From contig JAYKYS010000002.1 of assembly GCA_036924285.1 (NCBI GenBank), positions 49,367,501 to 49,431,500 of the forward strand: a DNA stretch of 64,000 nucleotides. The letters are read 5' to 3'. The notes beneath the pieces were generated by a model, which saw nothing but the letters and a program-made list of their open reading frames with translations, was not told the origin of the DNA and did no database searches. The translations under genes and the position numbers were made by a program. Origin of the DNA: Asterella californica (Eukaryota > Streptophyta > Marchantiopsida > Marchantiales > Aytoniaceae). Below are positions 34,146-46,800 of this stretch, piece by piece (within the stretch, counting starts at the first letter, position 1; each line of letters opens with the position of its first letter).

Positions 34146-35188
34146 GAAGTCAGATAATGAGCTATTTGGACTACAAAGTGAGCTATTTAAAACACAATTC
34201 GAACCACCTCAAGTTAATCTTTTTACTTAACATATGTTGAACCAAATTGATATTAACCTAAACAGTTGATACACCGCACAATATAATTTGTGTTAAACTT
34301 GAACCAAATGAAACTAAACCGTCTTAAACCACAGTTTTGCAGTTTCACCTCTTCCAAGTTCGGAAAAGATAATATGAATATCTTTTAATTTATTTGCTAA
34401 CTCTTCCTGTTGGAACGGTTGGATCATAAATCAAAGTATTATAATTTATCATTCGGAAGAAAACTGTTTATTGCAACATGAGACCCGTTCTATGTGAGCT
34501 TTATGGTTTCTTTTGGTTCACCATCCAAGTGTGCTTTCCTTAGAAACGCTTGTTTATATCTAGATATGTCGATTTGAAATTCTTTTAAAATAAAATTAAT
34601 TTTTTTCAATCAGTCTAGATCGCGGACCACTGTCAAATCCAGATCTAGGAGCAGCAGATGATATCAGTCTTATTAAACCACATTTCTTTTCTCTGAAACA
34701 TATGCGTCTATCCCATTCTATGTTTCTTTCAAATTCAAATTTCTTTCAACATATCTATTAAGTTTAGAATATCATTCTATGTTCAAATGTCAAATCAAAC
34801 CGATTCGCCAATAACATCTGGAGATTTTCCTTGCTAAACCAACGGTTTTTGTTTTCTTCCCGTGGCCCAAAACCTCACTTTCAACAAATATTCATCCTTT
34901 TCTGAAGATAGAAGAGGGCAATAAGCTTAATTTATTACCTCTCTTCTGCTAGAAAGAGTTAACTGATACGTATATATTTATTTATTAACATAATTTGTTT
35001 GTTCGGTATACAGTCACACTTGTATCCGTGTAAGCACATTTTCCTACACTTTACTCTCCACTATTCTTTGTATGATTAATATTTAATAAATATATATTGA
35101 TTTTAATTCTCAGCAAATTTTATTATATAAACTTTATCTCTTTTTCTGATATCAAAATGATAACAAAAGTTCTGAAGTGGATTGAGCA

Positions 35189-35397
35189 TACTTATTGATA
35201 GACAGAGAAACGTACATCGATACAGAATGCTTCATATAACAAGGGGGTCATTTCTTTCAAGCAGCAAGTTGAAGCAAAGAGAAGTACAGCGATACTTATT
35301 GACAGATAGAGAAACGTACATCAATACATAATGCTTCATATAAGAAGGAGGTCATTTCTTTCAAACAGCCAGTTGAAGCAAAGAGAGGTACAGCGAT
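35189..35397. repeat. 104-bp tandem duplication
   Basis: CTTATTGA at 35191 and 35295 mark two copies sharing GAGAAACGTACATC, TAATGCTTCATATAA-type, GGTCATTTCTTTCAA and AGTTGAAGCAAAGAGA blocks, with a handful of substitutions. No coding role is seen. Confidence 0.9.
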
Positions 35398-35575
35398 GCG
35401 ATGCCCGGGTGGTTGTTTACTGGAGCAGGCAATGCTTGAAAGATTGTTTATTGTAAGTCAGGTGTTGCGACTGGCTTGAAAGCATGTAACGTGTGGTGTC
35501 CATGCTAATATATTTTTCTGCAAACGAATCACGCATTATCTTGTCGAGCAAAATAGTAATATGTATACTCGATGA

Positions 35576-35908
35576 ATTCACTTTTGGGGAACTTTTGCTC
35601 CTTTAATGATATAAAAAAGATTTATTTGTTAGATAATAATATTATATTAAGTATATAAAATCATTACGGTATTTTTAAATTATTATATGTTAGCTAAACC
35701 AACCAAAGCGGCAAGAACCAGACTTAGCCCATAATTACAGATGTCCCTTGGAGAATACAAGTGCGACAACATGTTCAATCCAAATCATTGATCAATCAAC
35801 AGTTTAGTTTGTTACCTAATCCTACTGGCTGCAAAGATTATGTAATAAATTAAACCGTCATTGCATATTCTCCTCTTTGAAACTTTGGAAGAAGTGAATA
35901 TGATATGC
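35576..35908. repeat. Single copy of the hairpin-repeat family (body plus B and A hairpins)
   Basis: The body starts CTTTTGGGGAACTTTTGCTCC and aligns with the body at about 51183-51380 over an AT-rich stretch to ATTATATGTTA-CT and CCTTGGAGAATA. It is followed by a B hairpin (35803-35854) and an A hairpin (35863-35905). No open frame. Confidence 0.75.
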
Positions 35909-36098
35909 ATAAAAATACTAGTTCGGGAAAGACAGTCTAAACAAATCAGACTACTCTTCCGATTTAGACTCTTTACCAATTTGATCTAATCCTCATATTA
36001 TCTAGTGACGTCGAACGTAACCTTTGAAAGAAACAATTGTCCTAAATGATAACCCACGGGCATGGAGTTTCTGCTCAAATACTTTAAAATGACACCAA

Positions 36099-36262
36099 GG
36101 GCTTATTTACCTTTGAGGGCTACTTTGGTGGGAGGAAGAGTGTTATCAAAACATAGAGAATTTTACTTCCTCAGTCCTCCATACGAACAGTTGTTCCTCC
36201 TCTATCACTTGAAGTTCAAACTTCTTCCTCACTCCTCTTACCGACTATCGTCTCTATACCAA
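36099..36262. repeat. MULE left terminal inverted repeat (approximate)
   Basis: Matches the reverse complement of about 41069-41283, best over 36155-36250. The proposed terminal GGG at 36099 is tentative. Confidence 0.5.
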
Positions 36263-37048
36263 CTGTGGTAAGGTCTAAACCATGTGATAACAAGACAAGT
36301 TACACAAATGTAGTTCAAGTTGAGCGCATCGTGATCACGAGTGGTGTGAGACATATGTCATTGATAACTCTTTGATATACATCGAGATGTGACGGATGCA
36401 CAAACAGAGTGGATTTTAGAACTCTTGGCACATGTACATGCGTAGTGTGTGAATTGAAATCTACTTGCATGCTGCTATGGCGAGAGAGGCAGAGGTGTGG
36501 TTTGATAATTCTCTTGTGACATGTGATGATTTCACCAAGTTCGATTTCCGTAAGGAGAGGAGGACAATTTTAATGTTTTGTCTGATTTTTGTGAGGTTGA
36601 AAGTGGACAAGAACTTACTCCATGGCAGAAATGACGACAAACCATGCTCTCCATTGACAAGACTGAGGTTTCATCGGTAGAGAAGACATATACTGAGCTG
36701 AAATCTCAAACCTGAACGCATAAACTTGAACAACAAATTCGAGTGGATGGGTGATTTTCAATTTGCTATAGATTTTTGGTCTATGTATCATTCACGAATC
36801 AACAAGCACTGGAAAACTCAGAGAACTATTTTGTCCAAACTTGCATATTCGGATTTCCACTGAAAAGGATCCTGATTGTCAAAAGCAGAATGTAAGGATC
36901 GTCTTTGAAGCGTGAAGCTACAAACGTTGTGTACTGCAGGTTCAATCTTGTTCTTGATAACCTCAAGAGCTCTGGCAGCAGTGGGGCTTAAGCTGCAAAA
37001 TACATTTGATGAATACCACCGCATTTATGGACAATATCGTAGTTTCCT

Positions 37049-37917
37049 ATGTCCAAGTACGGAAAGGTAGCTTCCAATGTAGCAGAGTCACTGAACAATG
37101 TGTTGAAACTTATAAAGAAATATGCTCCATTTCACATAGTATGTGAAATGTGGATGTACATGATGAACACATTCACAAAGAGACAGATGAGTGCACGTGT
37201 ATATGGAGTGTTGACCCCCTTTGCTCAATTCAAGTATGATGAGAATGAAAAAGTATGCAGTCAGTTCGTTTGTCATATATCTGATGAGGACACAACCTTG
37301 GTCCAGAAGTCCAGAGCACGAGAACATCACATGCCGCAGTACATTGTGCGACATGGAAATGTCTCCTCTTGTGATTGTCTTGTAATGTAAGAAATGTTAT
37401 GGCCTTGTGCTCATTCCATGGTTTGGGATTGAGAGTTTAAGAAATCAAATGAGGAACGTAGATAATGTCTGGTTTAATAAGACATTACAAAAGATATATT
37501 CTCGGTCCATACCGTCTAACGTCACTTCAAGTATCATCTTGGGGCTAGATTGTGCACTCGTCCTATTGCAATACGTTGAGAGAGGCATCAAGTTATCAAG
37601 ATTCCATCTGAAAGTGTACCATCTAGAGCAATAGACAACCGGAGAACAACAACAGACTTGAAGTATCCCCTGATTGATTATCCAATCCACCAGAGTCACA
37701 TGCCTTTAGCGACTCAGACTGAAGGTCAAACGCAGAATTGCATCACTCAAGACCATGAAGACCAAACGCGTAGGAATGAGATTCCAAGGCAAATGCCACA
37801 ACCTAGTGTACGGCTTATCATCCCTCGTATCAACAGTCCCAATTGTATACACTGTCAATGTCGGTGCTCCATCTGCAAGGTGCTAGGGTATAATATATGC
37901 ACTTGTCCTCAGTGAGA
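37049..37917 (+). pseudogene. MuDR-type transposase C-terminal remnant
   Basis: The first frame (37049-37390) has the MULE transposase motif SNVAESLNNVL, a conserved C-terminal stretch, and YIVRHGNVSSCDCLVM. After an in-frame TAA at 37388-37390 the same frame continues EMLWPCAHS. Together they give the CXC...CXH pattern of a SWIM zinc finger, broken by the stop. At 37658-37915 a further frame ends in CSICKVLGYNICTC, resembling the terminal CX2CX4HX4C knuckle of MULE transposases with Tyr in place of His. The upstream catalytic DDE part was not recognisable (36400-37040 holds only fragments). It is non-functional. Confidence 0.75.
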
Positions 37918-38340
37918 CCTTGTCAGGCTACAACTCATCAATGCCTCAAGCGGAGCAAGTGACCCAAGTTGTAAGAGAAGAGGAGAACATAACCAGGGCT
38001 TACCGTATTTTGATAGAGCCTGAAAGCGATACTAGCAGTGAGAATGCTTCTGTTAGAAAGGACACATAATATTCATGAACCAATTCATTTCATTTAATTC
38101 ATTTGCAGTATTTGCAATCTACATAAATTCAATAACAAAGAGAGATTTCTGCATATTACATTATATAGAGCTTATAGCTTTGCTGAAATCGGGAGGGTGC
38201 TTTAAAACTCAAAAGACATATATCACTCGTTTCATTGTGCCTCAGTCGCACTAAAGCTTGTTCGTCAAAAGTCACAGCTGAGTACTTCATGCGTGATGGC
38301 ATGTCTCTCCAAGCTGCGGTGGTTGACAGGAGTCTTCGAA

Positions 38341-38670
38341 TTACTGTTCCAATGGACTTGATGTTTTTTCCCTCGGATCGTCATTTTGACTTTCCCAAGG
38401 AAAATGTTTACTCTCAACACATGACATGAATTCTACTTCCCGCATGGAGAAGTAGAGATCTCCATGCACTTTAGTTCGTTGGCTGGGTTCTGTTCCACCA
38501 AGGACAATATGACAGCCAGAGACGAATTCATTTCGCTTCATATAGTGTAAAGTGTACGCTCTTCCAACCACTTCTATCATGATCACGTCTGCATAGTGGC
38601 TTCTTCGTCTAATGACGATGATGATTGGATGATGGCATCTTATCACAGTGGCTGATCTCCATAAATGCAT
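38341..38670 (-). CDS. Unidentified 109-codon frame inside the MULE
   Basis: I do not recognise this. It starts at an ATG (38670) antisense to the transposase, with a balanced amino-acid composition (VIMIEVVGRAYTLHYMKRNE in the middle) and no low complexity. Mu-like elements often carry captured host gene fragments, so this may be one. It may equally be a chance frame in old sequence. No partner exon, signal peptide or membrane segment is evident. Confidence 0.25.
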   Translation of the reverse strand: MHLWRSATVIRCHHPIIIVIRRRSHYADVIMIEVVGRAYTLHYMKRNEFVSGCHIVLGGTEPSQRTKVHGDLYFSMREVEFMSCVESKHFPWESQNDDPREKTSSPLEQ

Positions 38671-41068
38671 GCAGTTATGGTTGCATGTTGTGTCTTACTC
38701 ATGACAGTTTATTTTTTGAAACATATTTTTGCAATACACGATTTGGTGCTCTTCGAATATAGTGTAAACTTATTTTCGTTCAACAGTTCATCAATACTTT
38801 TGAACATTGTGCATGTTTATCCGATAGTGTATGGATACTCCAACTTTGCAGAATTGAAACTCTTCGTTCTAGGTTACCCGAACATCGACCCTACCGCATG
38901 TACATATATAGAATTTACTGATTAACCATTAGCTACTTGGAACTAGATTCATATGAAGTGTGCATCGTAAATTTACTTTGTACTAGTAGCTCTAGATGTA
39001 AGGACTATGGAGCGAGGTTTGGTTTGGGTCAATGGGTACCATATAGTTATAGAATCATCTTTGTTTTCATCTAGACTTCGTGTTTACAAGTTTTGTTTCT
39101 AAAGGAGCAGTGTCTGAATATTTATATGGATATTTAGGCTGAAATTCTTCTCACTGTCTTTCACTCCAATGATGAAGTTATTAATTCTCTCAAGTTCTTC
39201 TTCAGGTTAATTTATGCTATTGAGTCTTATCAATCTTATTTCTGCATTTTAAGTCACTTGAAATGAGTTTATTAAGTCTTATCGGCAAGTCTAAACTAGT
39301 CCACCAAAGTGAACACGCCACCAACCGCTGAAAACTAGGAGCATGAGAACTCTTGATTAAAACCAAGAGCATGGGAATGTCCCCTCTCAGACTGAAACCA
39401 AGAGCTTCTTCAGATTGAAGTTTGTCTTCTGTTAGTAGTAGTCTATAAACAGAAACAAAAGATCTTCTAGAAAATTTCCAATGACGTTTTGACTTACGTT
39501 AAGGTGAGTTAACTGGTGAAGTTCTGCCAATGTCTTGTGACACTTTGCTGCATTCAGACTATGGAGATTGTGTGACTCATGTTCAGACTGAAAGAAATCG
39601 TGGAGGTGCTAGATGTGCAAGAAAAAGAGCTCCGGGTATTTCATTGCTCTGAATTATATAAAAGAATGTCCCACCAAACACATCCAAAGCTCTAAAACCC
39701 CAAATTCTTCAAAACGTTGTCACTACCATGGTACAATTCACTACTCTTATTCAAGCATCCGCTGTAGGAGCATGACTGATCTGCATCACTAGAAACTGCA
39801 GCACTTCAGTGATCATCCATCTGAAATCAATGCAATAAGTGACGAGAGATAGTGAAAGGACCGGTTCATTTAAAAAGGACGAAACAACAACCCTTTACTT
39901 TACTAACCAGCAAATACAGCCGATCGAGACTCTTCTCTGTACATTATCATTTGTCGCTATTGAAATTACACTGTACTACCAATCTCTACTCTTATCGAAA
40001 CTACAGTGCACATTGCCAGCGGCCTTTGATCATTTTAGCTCGAGCTATTACAACTCTCTTAATTGACCTAATCTCGTCTACAACTCCTTCGTTATGTCTC
40101 CCAAGTGCATGTGATGCTCTACAACACTTGCAAGTTCTATGAGTATTCCATCGATCTTATCCTCGACCTCTATTTGCTACTTCTCTAACGTGATGATCAA
40201 CATGTGCAATCGTTTTATCTCTAGTTGCATTTCTGAACTATCACCTTTAAAGAAGCTTTCTGTCTTACAGATATGGTAGAAGGTGCACTTCGTGAAGTCT
40301 AACGTCAACTCTTCAACTGCGTCTTCAAATTCATTTGGTAGCTTCGTGTCTAGTATAGTGAATCTGTTCTGCTTTTGATTAAGACTAATTTTAAAACGTC
40401 AAGTTCCTTCACATGCATCATTTAGTCGTTTCTCTTAAATATCAGAGGATAGAAATTCATAAGCATCAGCAGTCATGCCAAGTAGTTTCTTTATGACAGT
40501 CTAGATGATACAAGTTGGGAGCGCTTTTCATCTCGATGCTTCATAAAATAATCGACAAAGGCTATATGAAAACAAAACTATCTCTTGGTATCCTTTTGTC
40601 CAAAAGTTTGTCATGTAGGTCGATCTCCACATCTCATCACGTACACGAGAGATTTTCGAAATGAAGACATAATAATTGATTGCAATGTCACATTCTTGTT
40701 ACATCTCATCCACCAACACGCTACGTATGACAGACATTGCTCTTTATTCTTTATGATACGCTGAATCCCTGCTTCAACCACATTGAACATGCCAAATGCC
40801 AACCTCCAATTCTTCCAAAGAGCACATCTCTACTACTCAATACATCACGCATCCAACCATCTACAATCGTTCTCTGCTTTCACTGCTCACTCGATTCCAC
40901 TCCTTGGGAATTCGACTGTCATTGTCCAACTCTCGTGCTCGACAACAACTCACCACTATCTCGCTTTTGTGGAGCAAGGCTAACATACATTATTTTACAT
41001 GAACATGTGTCCTTATCCATACCCGTGCAATTGTTCTTGCACTACAAATCTTAGTTCACCTCAAGAAT

Positions 41069-41285
41069 TGATTCGTGAAACAAACGGTAGCCGGTAAGAG
41101 GATTGAGGAAGAAAGTTTGAAACAAACTTTCTTCCTCAAAACTTCGAAGAAGATTCGGCAAGGCTATGGAGAAGTGACGTTTCGAGAAACAAAGGAGAAA
41201 CAATTGTTCGTAGGGACACAGAGGAAATAAATTTCTATCAAAATGTAGTGCAAACATTCTTGTCTACCAAGATTCTTGACTCCTC
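41069..41285. repeat. MULE right terminal inverted repeat (approximate)
   Basis: Inverted partner of 36099-36262, with an internal insertion that contains its own short inverted piece (GAAGAAAGTTTG and CAAACTTTCTTC). Confidence 0.5.
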
Positions 41286-41299
41286 ATGCTCTTATATCA

Positions 41300-43500
41300 T
41301 ACTAGAGACAATAAATTGCTTTGAATATGCATGCTCTATAGTTTTCAGATGAGCCAGCGAAAAGTGACAAGTTGAAAATATAAGTGAATAGATATTCGTT
41401 ATTGTTAGTTGGTGGAATAGAGTTTTTGGTAAACTTCAAATGCTCGAGTATTTTCTTTTTCTGTTTGACCTGAAAGATATGTGATTTCTGCACGCGACTT
41501 CTAGGAACTTTCACACGCTTTTTGTTATCAAGAAAGAAATAAGTATTATGTGAAAACTGGATATTAAGTTATTAAAAAATAATAATTTCTCGACATGTTA
41601 AGTAGATAGATATATCTCGAGTTCGAGGATAGTTCAGACATAACCCATAAAGCAAAGACGATGAAATGCACTTTTGAGAATATAAGTGCGACGAACTGTG
41701 AGCAAATAAATATTAATTGAAATAAAGTAATTAATTTATTACTTAACCTTCTCAATAAAAAGTAGACATATGTACAGAAACAAAACTATGTGACTAGAAT
41801 TGCTATTGTCTACTGCGAGTGATAATTATGTCAATTTACTTAATTAGTGTCTCCACTAGATGAGATTCCAAAGGATGAATTTTGTAACGAGATAAAGTTC
41901 TTGGAGTGACCGACTTCCGCTTGATGTGGATGGACGAAGGTATTCGTTTGGTCTCGATTCTACTTCCTTTGAGTACCTACAAGATGTGTCTCTCTCTTGG
42001 GTCGATTTTGAGTTGTTCGGTTCTGATTGCACTTGTAAGGGAGTTGTTGTTGGTGCGTGTGTGTGGTCTAACACTATAAGACAGTCTTAAATCTTGTGTT
42101 TGACGGATCCACAGATGAATCACATGAGGTACAACCCTTCATAGTCCAGTTTGATCTTTTGTTTCACGTTTGGTGATATGGAGACGATGAGTGAGACGAG
42201 AAACGAGTCTCAAGAGATGTAGGACCATCACCTTGAGTCTATTTATTACCTCTTCTTTCACCAAGATCTTTCTCACCGGTTGTAGTAGAAATTCAGCAAG
42301 ATTGTATGTGAGTATGTCCGTCTGATATATCAGAACGATGACAATCTATCTCATGTCTTTGGGTCGTTTTAGCGTTGAATGTTGCTTAGTAGTCATACAC
42401 AGCTAAAATAATAGCATTGTAGTGACGAGAAGAATCTCATAAGAAGCACTAGTGTGTCCTTTTCGCTTTTCTTCCTTCGATCCGTACTAAGCGAAAGTCG
42501 TTGTCGATGGCTTCTTGGTAGGTAAGTCTCTTGTTTGTGGAGAATGTGTTGGAAACTCTCTGTCCACTCACTCGCTGTCTCTTCCTCTCAATTTGTCTTA
42601 AAAACTCAAAACTAAACGTAGTGAATATGTATTCGTGAGTATTTGCTCAGCAATCACATGGAATGTTCATCCTGAGGGGTCTCTCGTGAATGATCACTCC
42701 ATGCCAATTTGTGGTAGTATTGGATGATAGTTCTTTGGGAGTGGAGATTGTGTAGTACGACATGTGAACTTCATTTTCTAGTTTATCATTGAATCTCTGC
42801 GGTATTGTCTGTCTCGGAGGACTTAGGGATGGTTCAATTCCAACCAAGCAACATCCATCATAGTTTTTTGTACGAGATAGAAGATTGGAGAGAGAAGTGC
42901 AGCGAGGGCAGAATAAGTGAGTGTGCTTAGTGCATGATGAGTGAAATGAGAAAGATAAGAGATGAGCGTAGAGGATGAATGGAGTGTGGAACTGGAGAGA
43001 GGTTGTGTGAGTAGAGAGAGATAGAAGTGGAATTAGAATAGTGTCTATGAGGAGTTACATGTTATGAATTGTGATGTTATGAGGGACGTAAAATGAAGCA
43101 ATGAGTGTGCATCATGTGTTGCGAAGTGATTAATTTGAATTGACTGTTGTGTACAGTTTCATCGAGAGGAATGCAAAACGATGCAAGTTGCAGCAATGTG
43201 TGCTTAGATGTGTTTGAGTAATGGTGTTTGATTGAAAGGTCGAGAAATTGTAACATCTGTGAGTAATGGTGTTGGATTGGAAAGATCGAGAAAATACAAC
43301 ATTTTTTTAGACTAGGGTTTATTGTGTAAACTCTTCGTAAAAGTGATAGTTAGCCCTTCTCGTGCCGTTTGCCTAGTTCAGAAAGACACCGTTCGTTTTT
43401 GAATGCGGCATCTCTCTCCACCAGAGAAGACGATCCCATGTTCCAGCTGGTCCTTCAACGGACCCAATTGTGCCCTCTAGTTTTGGATGCGAATGTTTCT
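41300..43500. other. Unclassified repeat-like DNA
   Basis: No gene could be supported. The stretch 42860-43060 has a marked purine excess on the plus strand (many GAGA and GTGAG motifs), like a retroelement leader or old LTR. Short minus-strand frames at 41856-42074 and 42647-42847 have no recognisable domain. LTR-type ends or target duplications were looked for and not found. Confidence 0.4.
43216..43302. repeat. 45-bp tandem duplication
   Basis: GAGTAATGGTGTT starts at 43216 and again at 43261. Both units end in ACAT-type sequence after TCGAGAAA. Confidence 0.85.
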
Positions 43501-43740
43501 AGTACTTCTGAGTAGATCTAATCAATTGCATTACCGTTAACCAATCAATATAACTTAAGAATTCTTTAAAATTTAATATCGATTGATATATATGGGATTA
43601 TTGATAATGTCTTACTTCTTTCAAAGATCCACCATAATTCCATACTAGGACACTACAAGACCAAAGAACCTACCACAAGGAATAAAAAAGAACGTTTGTT
43701 CAAACTTAAAATAGATGTTGATTATAAGACTAATTGTGAC

Positions 43741-43830
43741 AATGCAAAGAACTTGACTTCTTTGCATTATCATCTCTCACCACCTAGGTATTCAACTCAC
43801 TCATATTCACCTCTTCCGAGTTCGGAAGAG
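43741..43830. repeat. Hairpins of the A type
   Basis: AATGCAAAGAA and TTCTTTGCATT pair at 43741-43768. CTCTTCCGAG and TTCGGAAGAG form a near-perfect stem at 43811-43830. They flank short AT-rich sequence. Confidence 0.75.
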
Positions 43831-43839
43831 AGAAAATGC

Positions 43840-46800
43840 ATGTCCTTTTAATTAATGATCTAGCCCTTTTTGTTGAAAAGATTAGTGCAATTCAATTGTT
43901 TATTGACACAGCGGAAAACTTTCATGAAAGCGAAGAATACGCTGTGTTCACTACAGGTGTTTAATTATATGGAAACAAGCCTCATAAGTTGAGGAGAGAA
44001 TTGTTGAATTGAGAAGTTTAAATTTAATTATTTAAATTTTGTCAGCTGGAAAATTTAACCTTCTGTTTTTTTTATGTTTTTCAAAATATAGCATATTTTA
44101 TTCATCTTTTGTTCATTAGTTTGTGTTCTATTAGTCATTTCACATACTGATCCATAATCTGCAAAATTTATTTTCCAGGAACATAGCAGTTGGCAACCAA
44201 CCATTTCTGAAAATTTTCTCCTCTAAACCAACGTTTGTCTTTTTCCTTCCTTTAGTCAAAAAGTGACTTTGGATGCATATTATTCACTTCTCTCCCGTTC
44301 AGAAGAGAAGAATAATGTAAAGCGGTTTAATTTATCACATTAAACAGAACTTGTTTTTTGACAGGATAGGAAGCTCATCTTATGGTTCCTGGAGCTTGCT
44401 TCAGCTTATATGATTTATAAGTTTTCTCCGCAAGTTCCTGCATGCATTAGATATAATGTTTATTATAATATTTTATATTTGTTTTAAAGTATTGTATAGA
44501 ATTACAACTAACACTTCATAAACAACCTATTAATCCGATATTGATTAATAAATCCAAAAGTTCGATAAGACCTCACTTCACTGTCTGGTCCAGTGCACTA
44601 GTAGATTTGCCTCTCTTTCCTCGTTTGTCTATTTTTACCTGGGAGCGAAAGGTCATGTTGCATGCATATTTAAGATGGTTTTTTTTGGTGATCACAAAGA
44701 TAATCGATGTATAGTTGTAACCTTTTTATGAAGTGTGCAAAAGAGTTTAATCAATCATCGAACAGCATCTTGGTATACTGTAGCATAGCAAATGAAGTCA
44801 CGTCATAGACAATGATAGCATCAATAGCAGAAAGGTTATTTATTAGATTTATCACATAGTAAGATATAACAAAAAACTCCATACGTGGACAAAATATGTT
44901 GCTTAAACGGATACACTATTCACGTTAGATCTGAAAAACTGTGAACTATTTATTGTAGCTTGTGAAGATCTACATATATTTGAGTTATTGTTAATTATAC
45001 ATCATTTACCGCCTCCAACGGATAAATAATCCACATTTGAGGAGTTATCAAACTCTTCTTTCACTAGCATAGTGTATTTTGGATTAATGTGGTTTTTACC
45101 TCGTGGGATTACATTTGGATCCAATGATAGTTTTTGTTGATAGATGGGAGAAGAGCGTCCTAATAACTCTACATTTTCATATATGGGATATTACGAAACT
45201 CTTGAAAATATCATTAATACAAGATAAGATATTCAATGACCAATCTATAAATTTTTATGAGATTTCTAGATGTTACGACAACATGGGAGGTTAGCAAATG
45301 TGTACTACTATGGTTTAAGATTATAATAATAGGTATATTATAAGTAAATAAAATTTTAACAACTAGTTATATGAACTAGTTTGAAGATAAATAATACATG
45401 TTCATGTGGATCATTTTCTAACAAGTTTTCCTTAAGAAATATGTACTAAAGAAGTTTGGTTCGTGTTTAAGTGGTTTGAAGTTACATTTAAACCTAGCGT
45501 GTGGATATAAAAAGGCGTCTGACCTAATACTAGTTACCAAGAGCGAAGTGTGCCGTTGGCTTCATGGTCTGTTAAAGAATAGAATCCTCAATATTGGTTC
45601 TATTATATTGATTATCAATAGTTGATATTAGTTGCATCAGACAGATCTTGATTGACCGGACACTTTTTAGTGTTACATGAAATGAATATGCAACCAAAGT
45701 CACATTTTCGTTAACTCGTGTCCACATATTACTAGTGAGAATTTATAAGTGTGAAAAAGAAATTATAGTTTGATATCATGGGAGAAATAAATTTTAGGTG
45801 TAAATGTTAATGGTTTCCAGAAGTTGCGGAGAAAACCCCCCAAAAATGCACATAAAACTAACTCCAATGGAGAAAAGGATGGTGGTTTTCCTCATAAAAA
45901 ATGGTTTTATTAGAGATTTAATTTGTCACTTGACCCTTCTTGGTGCAAGGGTTAGGTGGGACAGGTGAACGATGAATAATATGCATGCAAGATAAATTTC
46001 TGGGAATTTTTTCCAGCTAGTTGTTATCGGAAAAGATATAAGTGTTACGCACAAATCTTATACCAAGCTGACATGAAAGATTAAAATATCTTATATAAGT
46101 ATTAAATGTTAGTAAACTGGAGAACCGAAGCGAGCGGGCGTAAACCATAAAAGAAGCACTGACAGACACGAACTCCAAATTACACATGCAGGAAGTTGAT
46201 TACCACCAGAGCATATGTTATCTACAGTTTAATTTAAGCTAACCTTTTCACTGGAAGGTGTTAGTGTAAATTATTATTTCAGAGATTAAACATTTAGTGA
46301 TTAATTAAACTAGTTTCAGTTGTTATTCCAGAGATTAAACTTTTGCATTTTTGCCTCCTCCATCAGGAGTTGATGGCGAATATCCAAGGAAGTTAAAAAT
46401 ATGCATGCATGTTTAAGTTTGAAACTAATTTAGGATTCATTAGTGCGTGATATTCTTGGCAGGTTGTAATTTTTCTTGAAAGTTCAAGAACATCCGAAGT
46501 AATAATGTCATTATATAATTTTTTTCGAAGTAGGACGAAGTCGCTAGGAATGTGTTTGATGTCCTGAACCTTTTCCTGGGGTTTTGATTATATGTTTACT
46601 ATGTTATCAAAACGCTGTCACCAAGTGTCCTTATATCAGCATGAAGGGTTTGTAAAGCTTATCTAATTTATCAATTTCTATTTAGTTTGTCAAATATTTA
46701 TTAAGTTCTGAATTTGAAACATTTTGCTTATTTTGCGAGTCTTTCTAACTTAAAGAGATATGCTTAAAACCATATGAATTGAAGTTCAAACCGTTATATT

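Larger units (their letters stand above)
36099..41285 (+). mobile_element. Decayed Mu-like (MULE) DNA transposon
   Basis: Long imperfect inverted repeats lie near 36110-36262 and, reversed, 41069-41283. Shared blocks are TACGAACA-TTGTT-CTCCT, TTCAAACTT-CTTCCTCA-TCCTCTTACCG and CTTCCTC. The right arm has an extra insertion of about 60 bp. Between them lie MuDR-type transposase remains on the plus strand. Exact ends and the 8-11 bp target duplication expected for this superfamily were not resolved. The element is inactive. Confidence 0.6.
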
